Shown here: piece by piece, positions 6,850 through 13,995 of the stretch
How the letters are laid out: each line of letters begins with the position of its first letter
Position numbering within the stretch: position 1 is the stretch's first letter
Source: JANXQE01 sp035651635
GTDB lineage: Bacteria; Verrucomicrobiota; Verrucomicrobiia; Limisphaerales; UBA8199
Assembly (NCBI GenBank): GCA_035651635.1
Contig: DASRFK010000258.1
Location: forward strand, 1 to 15,883
DNA length: 15,883 nucleotides
Direction: 5' to 3'
Translations under genes and position numbers: made by a program
The notes under the pieces: generated by a model
The model's database searches: none
What the model was told of the DNA's origin: nothing
What the model saw: only the letters and a program-made list of their open reading frames with translations

Positions 6850-8142
6850 TCAGGGCGTGGGCACGGCCAGGCTGTTCTGCAGAATCCAGACAAGCTCGTC
6901 TGTGTCGTGCGCTTCTGGAGTGACCCAACGCGAGCCGAAAACCAATTTGGGTATGGCGTTGCTGCCGGTCTCGCCGTAAATCCGAATGGAGGTTTGCAGA
7001 TACCGGTCGATCCAGTGGTTGGCCAGGGCAGAGTCGAAATTGGCCCGACCGACCAATTCGACAGCCTTGGCTCTGGCTTGCTCGAGGCTTTTTGGCTGCC
7101 AGCCGTCGCCGGACTCAAACGAAAACATCCAATGGTCGAAGGCAGCAAACGCCTCGCGGTTGGCCCTCCAAACTGCCAACCCGACTTTGGCCAGTTCGCA
7201 GGAGTCCTTGAATTCATCCGCGTCTCGGGTGATGTAGGGATTGCACTGGCGGTTCAAGGGGGTGGGACACAGCGCGAAGGCCAGCTTGCCGCCGTAACGG
7301 CGAATCGCTTCAGTGAGCAGGAAATGCAGTCGCTGACAATGGGGGCATTTGTAATCGAAGAGTAGGTTAACGACATATGGGGCTCCTGGCGGACCGAGTA
7401 ACGGCGCGGAGTGGAGATCAATGGCAGCAGCATTCTTCTGCGACTCGCCACTGCGATAGGCGGCCGAGGGACTAAGAACAGTTTGGCAAATCGCCAGGAT
7501 GCAAGCCGATGCCACACCAACCAGGGCCAGGCCAATTGAAGGCAAAAAGCCAACCACTCGCCGGGGGGACATTGGGAAAACAGTTTTGATCGACGCAGGC
7601 GTCGCCCCAGGTGTGATGTGCGCCGGTGACGGAGAATCCGTCCATCCGCTATTATTTGAATCGTCGTCGAATTGCCTGGGTGCGCGCCAGATTACTAAAG
7701 CTGCGAGCAGCAGGCCGGTGATGTGCGTGGCCATGCAGTAAGGGCAAAAGGCCCCAAGGATCCATTTCTGGACGATGATGAACCAGACAGCACTTCCGCC
7801 GGCCGCGCCTGCCAGGACCAGCATCGCGCGCCAGGCCAGCCGCCGAACCTCTTGCTTGGTGGCCGGACCAATGGAGAGACTGGCAACGAGCATCGCCAGG
7901 TACGTCCCAGACGCCAGGCCACTGACGGGCAATACCCCACCTACACTCGACCACCGGCTGCCGAGCACCTGGTCGCATCCCGGCGCGTCGGGACTGCCGC
8001 AGCCGATGGCTGCCCCGCTTGACAGATGATGCAAGCCCAGGTACGCGCTCAACGCCAGAGCCAGCGAACTCAAACCCGTCAAAACCCAGTGCCACCAGGA
8101 CTGCCTCCCAGACAAAACAGTCACTTCTTTGCACGGAACCAA
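6850..8142 (-). CDS. VKOR-DsbA fusion: membrane vitamin K epoxide reductase-like protein with thioredoxin-fold oxidase
   Basis: The protein forms disulfide bonds in exported proteins: the VKOR half reoxidises using quinone and the DsbA-like half passes disulfides to substrates in the periplasm. About five membrane helices are visible (roughly 17-37, 68-90, 104-125, 137-152 and 198-220). VKOR cysteines are the loop pair C48/C56 and the CXXC FCPYC (C133/C136). The thioredoxin-fold domain has DYKCPHCQ (C266/C269) and a cis-proline-like IPKLVFG. TTG 8142 is taken as start because AAGGAAGG lies 7 bases upstream; in-frame ATG 8220 and GTG 8235 would overlap the GH54 gene and lack a ribosome site. 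It is the last gene of the minus-strand block. Confidence 0.85.
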   Translation of the reverse strand: MVPCKEVTVLSGRQSWWHWVLTGLSSLALALSAYLGLHHLSSGAAIGCGSPDAPGCDQVLGSRWSSVGGVLPVSGLASGTYLAMLVASLSIGPATKQEVRRLAWRAMLVLAGAAGGSAVWFIIVQKWILGAFCPYCMATHITGLLLAALVIWRAPRQFDDDSNNSGWTDSPSPAHITPGATPASIKTVFPMSPRRVVGFLPSIGLALVGVASACILAICQTVLSPSAAYRSGESQKNAAAIDLHSAPLLGPPGAPYVVNLLFDYKCPHCQRLHFLLTEAIRRYGGKLAFALCPTPLNRQCNPYITRDADEFKDSCELAKVGLAVWRANREAFAAFDHWMFSFESGDGWQPKSLEQARAKAVELVGRANFDSALANHWIDRYLQTSIRIYGETGSNAIPKLVFGSRWVTPEAHDTDELVWILQNSLAVPTP

Positions 8143-8200
8143 GTTTGATCCTTCCTTCGCGGGAAATGGAGAGGCACTGGAATTCAGTCCACAGGCGTGC

Positions 8201-11200
8201 TCACTGGGTTCTCCTCGCATACTGGTTGGGCGCACCCGGCGTGGGAAGATTGCCGGCGATCGGCGTCCCGCTTGCGTGTGGGCGCGTTAATCCAGTTGTG
8301 AGGGTGATGCCACTGCCGGCGACCTCGGCATCCACTTCGTGTGCCCTGGTCAACGGCGCGGCTACGGTGATGGTCGCGCCGGCGCCGCCTCTACGGCCTC
8401 CAAAGCCACGGAAGCCTCCGCTAACGGAGGCGACCACCGCACTCTCCCGATTCGCGCCGATATCGATGGTGATGGTCTGGCCGGGACTGAATCCAGACGC
8501 GTTGGCGACAGGTATCACAGCCACGCCCACGGCAGTGTTGGTGCGCACCGTAGTGGCGCCTGCCGTGCCGACAGTCGCAATAACGGCGGTCTCGCGGTTC
8601 TCGCCGGCATCAATAATGACTGTCTGGCCGGCGCTGAAATCCGCCACGCTGACCACTTTGATATTGTTCGCTTCGGCCATGGCATCGGCCGCCAGGACGG
8701 TGGCGGCCTGCAATAGGAAATCGCGGCAATTGCTGTCGGTGTCAGCGCCGTCCGGGAAGCGGCCCGCGCTCCTATTGAGCATGCCGATGGCCGGACCGAC
8801 CCGCCCGCCGAAGCCACCTCGGATCCCGCCTGGCGCAGGAGCGCTACAGCCACCCCGCCCAGCCCCGGATTCCGCTTGATAGCCTTCGGCAGCCCACGGA
8901 TCGACCAAGCCGCCGTAGTTGAGGCTGTCCACGACGAAGCCAGCGGCGTCGCGCAGGACCATGCTGCCAGCGTTCGAGAAGGCCGGACCGCCAAACCACC
9001 AGTCGGGCGACGGAGGTCCCTGGTAGCCCGCGGTGCTAACCGCACCGTCACGGATAATCGCATCCATTTCGTGGTCGTTGGCCAAGGGGCTGTCCAGCGT
9101 GATGCCTGTACCCAACGGTTGGATGGGTTCGTTGCTCAAGTGGGCAAAGGCTGTCGCCGGTTGGAAGCTGATTCCTGTTCCCCGGACGCTGAAAGGGATG
9201 TTGGCAGAGTGGTTGAATTTCAGCGGTTCTACCAGGTCAAGGCCGCTGCCCGGATCCCCGCTACGAACGTTGTTGGGATTGAATGCCGATTGCGTGCCGA
9301 CTTTCGTGACCGTGACGGTCTCGATTCCATGACCGACACTGTCGATGTCCAATCTGATCTTGTCACCCACAGAGATGTTGGCGACAGATGAGACCTTGAT
9401 ATTCGTGTCGCCGGCCTTGGCGTCCGCTGCGAGCCATGCTTGCGTGCCGGGCTTGCCGACCGCGGTCACTGTGACCACCTCGTATTTTTCCACGGCTTTG
9501 GCAACCGTCGGATAAGTGGCACCGTAGCCGAGGCCGATTTTCTCGCCAACCTCGATCGCGAAGCTGCCACCACCACCGAAACCGCCACGCGAGCCGGTGA
9601 AAGGCACGTTAGTCGAGCCGACCGGGATCGTGAGCAGCGGCCCGTCTGGGAGGGGTTGCCACACCGTGGTGGTGTTGCCGGCGGGCGTCCCGAGGCTGGC
9701 GAGCTTGCGGGTTTCCATGCCGGCTCCGTTATCGATTTCAATTGTATCGCCCACGTTCATGCCGGTCGTGCTCCTGACAAAGAGGTTGGTATCACCCTTG
9801 TGCGCGGGGACCGCCAGCCCGGAGTTGGCCAGGCCGAGCAGGTAGAAACCTTGAGCCGCGAGTTTCGTCCCGGCAGGGATTTTTACCGAAGAGAAGATAG
9901 GCTGCTGCGTCGGGTGCTGGGTCAGGGTCCAGTTGGAAATGTCGACGTCACTGTCGCCGGCGTTGTAAAGCTCGATGAAGGAGTCCGTTGAGTTGGAGGG
10001 AGAATCAGCGCTAATGCGGAATTCGTTGATCTTGATCGGGCTGATGTTTCGCACCTTCTCGGCCACGGTCTCCGATTGGGTGAGGCCATTAGCCGCCCAG
10101 GAGGCGTTGCCGACAACATCGCCGTTGAAGGCGGCCGACCCGGATGTGACCTTGAAGGTCGCGCTCACGCCAGCCCCAGGTGCAACCGGGTCAGTGAAGG
10201 TCTTTGACGTCTCGGTCGTGCCGGAGACGACGGAGGTCCAGCCCGTGGGCACGGAAATGCTCAACTTTACACCGGCCGCGGGTGCCCCTGTTGTATTTTT
10301 GAACGTCACAATACTCTCGCGAGAGGATCCTGGTGAGAACGTCTGAAGTCCCGGCGGAATGGCAGTTGCGTTCGCCGGCACCAGGCTCAGCCGTTGGACG
10401 TCGTACTTGGCGGCCACAACGTTCGCTTGCACCTTCTGGTTGGTTTCCTTCGTCGGGAAGGTGCCGGCGGCCGTCATGGCGCCTTCATAAAACGTGCCCT
10501 GCGAGCCGTTGCTGTTGTCACCGCCGTTACCCAGGAGAATGGCTCCCTGCTTGCGCATCGGATCATAGGTGCCATTCACGCGTGGTCCGTCGAACATAAC
10601 CTTCAGGTCGCCCTGCTGCGCGTCGCCGCCCATCGACCTCCAGTGGTGTGGTTCGCCGTCGGCGGTGGCAGTCACGAAGCGCCAAGTAATGCTGGGTAAA
10701 TTTGTGCAGAATTTCGACCCATCCGGGTTGACGCAACCTACCAGATTGTTCTCCTGGTCAGTCATGACCCAGGGGCCGGGGGGCTCGCCACGATACCAGG
10801 CATTGGCATTGCCATAATAAGCGGTTTCCATGGTGCCGTTCCCGTCGTCGCGGCTGTCGGTTTCAGCGTTGCCGTAGTCGAAGCAGCACCCGGAATTGTA
10901 GTGGTGCCCGCTGATGACCCAGTACTGCCCCTCGGCCTGATCCTCGACCGCGGTGCCCTTCGCGTCATTCCAACGGAGGCCCATGCCTGGCTCGATGAAA
11001 ACCCCGTAGACCTTGTGGCCCCTGATCGTAATCGGTGCCATATCTGCGAGCGGCAAGTTGTTGAACCCACCCATGGCCGGGCCGCTGAAGCCGCCGCGGG
11101 GCGCCTGGACAAGGTGATTGCCATGACCGGACTGGTCGTAGATGGTGGTGATCCAGCAGTACGTATTGGCGCAGAAGGCGTCCTGAGCTATCGCGTTGGC

Positions 11201-11494
11201 GTAACCACCCGCATCGGTCGTGGAGGACTGGACGACTCCGATATCCAAAGTCTTTCCGTCCGACTGGCGCATGACCTGGTAAAGCGGGCCGTTGTAGGCG
11301 GCGTAGAGTGCGCGCGTAGTGCTGTGGGCCGCCACGCAGGGAGTTCCAGCAGCGGCGTAGGTGTCACCGGGCCCTTCCGGCCTGGCCGCACTCGCCTTGC
11401 GTCCGGCTTCGGCCTGTGCGGCAATTATCAACGCGGCGAGCGGGAACGCGAGCGCCAGTGTGAGCAGTATCGCGAGGCCGGTTTTCGTTTTCAT
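8201..11494 (-). CDS. GH54 alpha-L-arabinofuranosidase with NEW3, lamin-tail and repeat modules
   Basis: This is a 1097-residue secreted protein (signal peptide about 1-30, LAFPLAALIIAAQAEA). Residues about 42-372 match the catalytic domain of fungal AbfB (GH54), which removes arabinofuranose side chains: TPCVAAHSTTRALY, TTIYDQSGHGNHL, SGCCFDYGNAETDSRD and GNGGDNSNGSQGTFYEG. By alignment with Aspergillus AkAbfB, E248 (in DQEN) is the nucleophile and D326 (GGDNSNG) the acid/base. Then come a NEW3-type domain (about 388-482), a lamin-tail domain (INEFR to GFYLLG, about 484-560, with its closing strand near 842-860), and repeats of the form NIKVxSVxxFxxGQT/ETxxVxxVGT near 567, 696, 943 and 990. 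The CBM42 of fungal AbfB is absent. ATG 11494 is used because it heads the signal peptide. Confidence 0.85.
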   Translation of the reverse strand: MKTKTGLAILLTLALAFPLAALIIAAQAEAGRKASAARPEGPGDTYAAAGTPCVAAHSTTRALYAAYNGPLYQVMRQSDGKTLDIGVVQSSTTDAGGYANAIAQDAFCANTYCWITTIYDQSGHGNHLVQAPRGGFSGPAMGGFNNLPLADMAPITIRGHKVYGVFIEPGMGLRWNDAKGTAVEDQAEGQYWVISGHHYNSGCCFDYGNAETDSRDDGNGTMETAYYGNANAWYRGEPPGPWVMTDQENNLVGCVNPDGSKFCTNLPSITWRFVTATADGEPHHWRSMGGDAQQGDLKVMFDGPRVNGTYDPMRKQGAILLGNGGDNSNGSQGTFYEGAMTAAGTFPTKETNQKVQANVVAAKYDVQRLSLVPANATAIPPGLQTFSPGSSRESIVTFKNTTGAPAAGVKLSISVPTGWTSVVSGTTETSKTFTDPVAPGAGVSATFKVTSGSAAFNGDVVGNASWAANGLTQSETVAEKVRNISPIKINEFRISADSPSNSTDSFIELYNAGDSDVDISNWTLTQHPTQQPIFSSVKIPAGTKLAAQGFYLLGLANSGLAVPAHKGDTNLFVRSTTGMNVGDTIEIDNGAGMETRKLASLGTPAGNTTTVWQPLPDGPLLTIPVGSTNVPFTGSRGGFGGGGSFAIEVGEKIGLGYGATYPTVAKAVEKYEVVTVTAVGKPGTQAWLAADAKAGDTNIKVSSVANISVGDKIRLDIDSVGHGIETVTVTKVGTQSAFNPNNVRSGDPGSGLDLVEPLKFNHSANIPFSVRGTGISFQPATAFAHLSNEPIQPLGTGITLDSPLANDHEMDAIIRDGAVSTAGYQGPPSPDWWFGGPAFSNAGSMVLRDAAGFVVDSLNYGGLVDPWAAEGYQAESGAGRGGCSAPAPGGIRGGFGGRVGPAIGMLNRSAGRFPDGADTDSNCRDFLLQAATVLAADAMAEANNIKVVSVADFSAGQTVIIDAGENRETAVIATVGTAGATTVRTNTAVGVAVIPVANASGFSPGQTITIDIGANRESAVVASVSGGFRGFGGRRGGAGATITVAAPLTRAHEVDAEVAGSGITLTTGLTRPHASGTPIAGNLPTPGAPNQYARRTQ

Positions 11495-11501
11495 GATCGA
11501 G

Positions 11502-13652
11502 CTATGGTGAAGAAGTTCCACTGGTCTCCCCATCTCCTTGCGGGACAATCTCGATTGCGCAGATTTGGGGATTCTCGACCTTGGGAGTGAAGGTAACCTT
11601 GATCTTGCCGTCCGTCACTTCGACGGGGACGGTCTCCACGCAGGCTTTCAGAGGACCGCCAGCCTTGACCCAAACGTCAAAATCTTTGAACTCCCGCCCC
11701 TGGACCTTGAACGAAAACACGCGCTCGCCCGGTCCGGTGATGCCATCGAAGGTTTCTGCGAAATGCAGCTTCACCACGTATTTGCCGTTAGGTATCGGCC
11801 AGGAAAAGGAGTCCATGCTGTAGCGTTCAGCGCGGTACAGGTCGGGACTTTTGGTGTTGGCGATCTGGATGTCCGGCCGCTCGATGGTTTGGCCGCCCTG
11901 GAACCCCTGGTCGGCCAGCCAGACGTTGCCATCAGCGTCTTTAACGGGCTCGGATTTTCCGGCTTTTATGCGAATAATTTTTGTCGGGGTCGAAGCGGTC
12001 TGCGCCCGGGTGGCCACAATTTCTTCTTTGGCAAAGTTGCCGACCTCGCGTGTGAATTTGATTTGGTTGCCATCGGCCGAGACCTGGCCGGTGTAAGCGA
12101 TGCGAATCTCGTTGTCCTGGAAACTGAACATTTCGACGAACGAAATCTTGTTGCCGTCCACCTTGCCCTCTTTCAGTTCGGCCTCGCGCTTGCGGTCGCC
12201 GACTTCGGAGTTGGCCTTGCCGGTCAATTGCGTGCCGTCCTGCTTAAAAATGAAAGTGTATTTCTGATTGCCAATCTGGGAGTCGAATTCGGATTTCCAG
12301 ACGCCGGAGATGTCGGAACTCTTGGCGGCTAGCGCCGAAGTTCCCGGACCCGTTTCGCCGGCAGATTGTGATACCAACGCCGGTGGTTCGGCGGCTTGCA
12401 GCGCAGCCGCAATCTGCATTGGATTATCCTGGAACAACAGTTGAGCGAATTGATGCAGACTTCGGCGCCAGGTGAGCCATTCGTGAGCAGTGCCCGGAGA
12501 TAGGTAGTAGTAAGTATTGATCCCCGCCTCTTTGAGAGCTTCGGTGTTGGCCTTAGGATCGCCGCCGAACGGTCCGCGGTTGGCGCCCGGCCTGCGGTTG
12601 GCGGGATCCACTTCGCGGCTGCCGTAGCTGACGAACACCAGCTTCACCTTTTTCTTGAACGGCTCCAGGTCGGGGACATTCGTCAGGGCAATGCTGCCGC
12701 CGCTGAAGACGCCGATGTGGGAAAACTTGTCGAGATTCGCCAACGTGATGGTTCGAGTCTGCATCCCGCCCATTGACAGACCGGCCATGGCGCGATTCGA
12801 CTGATCCGAAAGGGTGCGATAGTTGGCATCCGTGAAAGGGATCAGGTCACCAATGAGGACCCGCTCGAAGACGCTAAAGTCGAACATGCGTCCGCCGGGG
12901 CCCCGCCCACCAGGGCCACCACCACCGCTCGGCGCAGCATTGGTCACACCGGCAGGAGTGGGTCCGCGAGCTGCGCCGCCAGCGCCGGGCACATAGCTGT
13001 TGGCCATAACGATGATGAAAGGCCTGGCTTTACCCTCCGCGATAAGGTTGTCCATGATCAGGCCGGCGTAGCCCTGTTTGCCCCAGCCAGTTTCATCTTC
13101 TCCTCCGCCGTGCTGCAGATACAACACCGGGTATCGCTTTGAAGGCTCCCGTTCGTAGTCCGGGGGCGTGTAAATAAAACAGCGCAAAGTGGCATTGGCG
13201 TTCTTGGAATAGTATAAGGTCTGGCGCAGCTGGCCGTGAGGCACCTCCTTAAGGGCATAGAAGTCGGCGTCATGGGCTGGGACTTCGACACCGCTGCCCC
13301 AGCGACTGCCGCCATAGAAGTACAGAGTGCCGGGGTCCGGAACCCCGGCCCCATCAATCACCAGTTGGTAGTAATGGAAACCTTCGTCCTGGGGACGCGT
13401 GACGCCAACCCAGGCGCCGTCCTCGTCCTTGGTCAGAGGGTATTTTGTACCACCCAAGAACTCGAACGCCACGCTTTGGGCCTGGGGCGCAACAACGCGG
13501 GCGCGAACACGCCGTTCAGAATTGACCTGGGGGTATTGTTTGCCGGGCTGGTTGAGCGACGATGGCTTGAAATCTTCCACCACCGGCGCGTTTGTCTGGG
13601 CCAGGGACGGGAGCCTAGCCAACAGTGCGACACTGAGAATTGCAGTTTTCAT
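11502..13652 (-). CDS. Secreted CE1-type esterase with C-terminal malectin domain
   Basis: This is a 716-residue protein with a short signal peptide (about 1-19, SVALLARLPSLAQ). Residues about 45-120 form an N-terminal early-set beta-sandwich. The alpha/beta-hydrolase (about 140-410) carries LQHGGGEDE (oxyanion region), nucleophile S293 in GLSMGG and H390 in GTAHEW; the acid is probably near 347-349. This is the feruloyl/acetyl esterase (CE1, esterase D-like) type. A lipocalin-like beta region (about 447-550, GVWKSEFDSQIG to VGNFAKEEIVATR) and a malectin-type sugar-binding domain (about 557-705, DQGFQGG, YRAERYS, VKLHFAET, FDVWVKAGG) follow. A Gly/Pro-rich insert (223-255) sits in the hydrolase. 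Its stop lies 7 bases before the GH54 start, implying co-transcription. Substrate ester is inferred from the neighbourhood. Confidence 0.8.
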   Translation of the reverse strand: MKTAILSVALLARLPSLAQTNAPVVEDFKPSSLNQPGKQYPQVNSERRVRARVVAPQAQSVAFEFLGGTKYPLTKDEDGAWVGVTRPQDEGFHYYQLVIDGAGVPDPGTLYFYGGSRWGSGVEVPAHDADFYALKEVPHGQLRQTLYYSKNANATLRCFIYTPPDYEREPSKRYPVLYLQHGGGEDETGWGKQGYAGLIMDNLIAEGKARPFIIVMANSYVPGAGGAARGPTPAGVTNAAPSGGGGPGGRGPGGRMFDFSVFERVLIGDLIPFTDANYRTLSDQSNRAMAGLSMGGMQTRTITLANLDKFSHIGVFSGGSIALTNVPDLEPFKKKVKLVFVSYGSREVDPANRRPGANRGPFGGDPKANTEALKEAGINTYYYLSPGTAHEWLTWRRSLHQFAQLLFQDNPMQIAAALQAAEPPALVSQSAGETGPGTSALAAKSSDISGVWKSEFDSQIGNQKYTFIFKQDGTQLTGKANSEVGDRKREAELKEGKVDGNKISFVEMFSFQDNEIRIAYTGQVSADGNQIKFTREVGNFAKEEIVATRAQTASTPTKIIRIKAGKSEPVKDADGNVWLADQGFQGGQTIERPDIQIANTKSPDLYRAERYSMDSFSWPIPNGKYVVKLHFAETFDGITGPGERVFSFKVQGREFKDFDVWVKAGGPLKACVETVPVEVTDGKIKVTFTPKVENPQICAIEIVPQGDGETSGTSSP

Positions 13653-13724
13653 GAGGTTGCAGTGTTAAGGTCATTGTAACGGCGCGTTGTTTTGAAGCTG
13701 GACCAGGTCAAGGCTGGCTCGGGT

Positions 13725-13748
13725 GGGGACTGCTTGGAGCAAGCCCCC
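13725..13748. other. Stable hairpin in the esterase leader region
   Basis: GGGG (13725-13728) and GCTTG (13732-13736) pair with CAAGC (13740-13744) and CCCC (13745-13748), with a 3-base loop GAG and a 3-base bulge. No T-run follows on either strand, so it is not a clear intrinsic terminator. It could be a transcript-leader structure or simply a GC-rich accident. Confidence 0.35.
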
Positions 13749-13868
13749 AAGGGAGCACAGGAGAAGATCCCCCCTGGCGGCAGATAAACAGCCAGACAAA
13801 CCGCTGCTGCGCAATGCCTAAATAATTAAAGCGACGTTGTGGGTTTGTCGGCATTCGTAGTCTTTAAC

Positions 13869-13906
13869 CAGTACTTCCACCAAGCTGCAGATTTTGGACG
13901 TCTAAC
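13869..13906. repeat. Diverged 38-base repeat, copy A (partner at 15503-15540)
   Basis: Reading the + strand, the sequence begins CAGTACTTCCACCAA and continues ATTTTGGACGTCTAAC. It matches copy B at identical spacing, with the first 15 bases differing once and most other differences being transitions. It lies about 217 bases upstream of the esterase start and downstream of the GH27 gene. Confidence 0.45.
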
Positions 13907-13995
13907 TACGAACTATTCTCATGCATCCGCATACGTTCGAGAGAATGTGGACCGTGCTTTGGAATACTTTTTCCCGGCTTCATTCCAGCCTATCG

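Larger units (their letters stand above)
13653..13995. other. Intergenic region between GH27 and the CE1 esterase
   Basis: No gene is visible in these 343 bases on either strand. It must contain the leader of the minus-strand esterase and probably its promoter, since the AT-rich piece CCTAAATAATTAAAG (13818-13832) is the only strongly AT-rich patch. It also holds the hairpin at 13725-13748 and one copy (13869-13906) of the diverged 38-base repeat. I cannot assign -35 or -10 boxes reliably. Confidence 0.5.

Noticed and set aside
6838..6860. Six-base-pair hairpin (CCACGC/GCGTGG) at the convergent gene ends, a possible bidirectional terminator
   Set aside because: No T-run on either strand, and part of it lies inside the VKOR-DsbA coding region.
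8143..8235. Longer N-terminus of the VKOR-DsbA protein from GTG 8235 or ATG 8220
   Set aside because: The extension overlaps the GH54 gene and lacks a ribosome site, whereas TTG 8142 has AAGGAAGG at good spacing. It cannot be excluded.
8201..11494. Reading E223 (GTMETAYYG) as the GH54 nucleophile
   Set aside because: Alignment by spacing to AkAbfB places the nucleophile at the DLEN position, which is E248 here.
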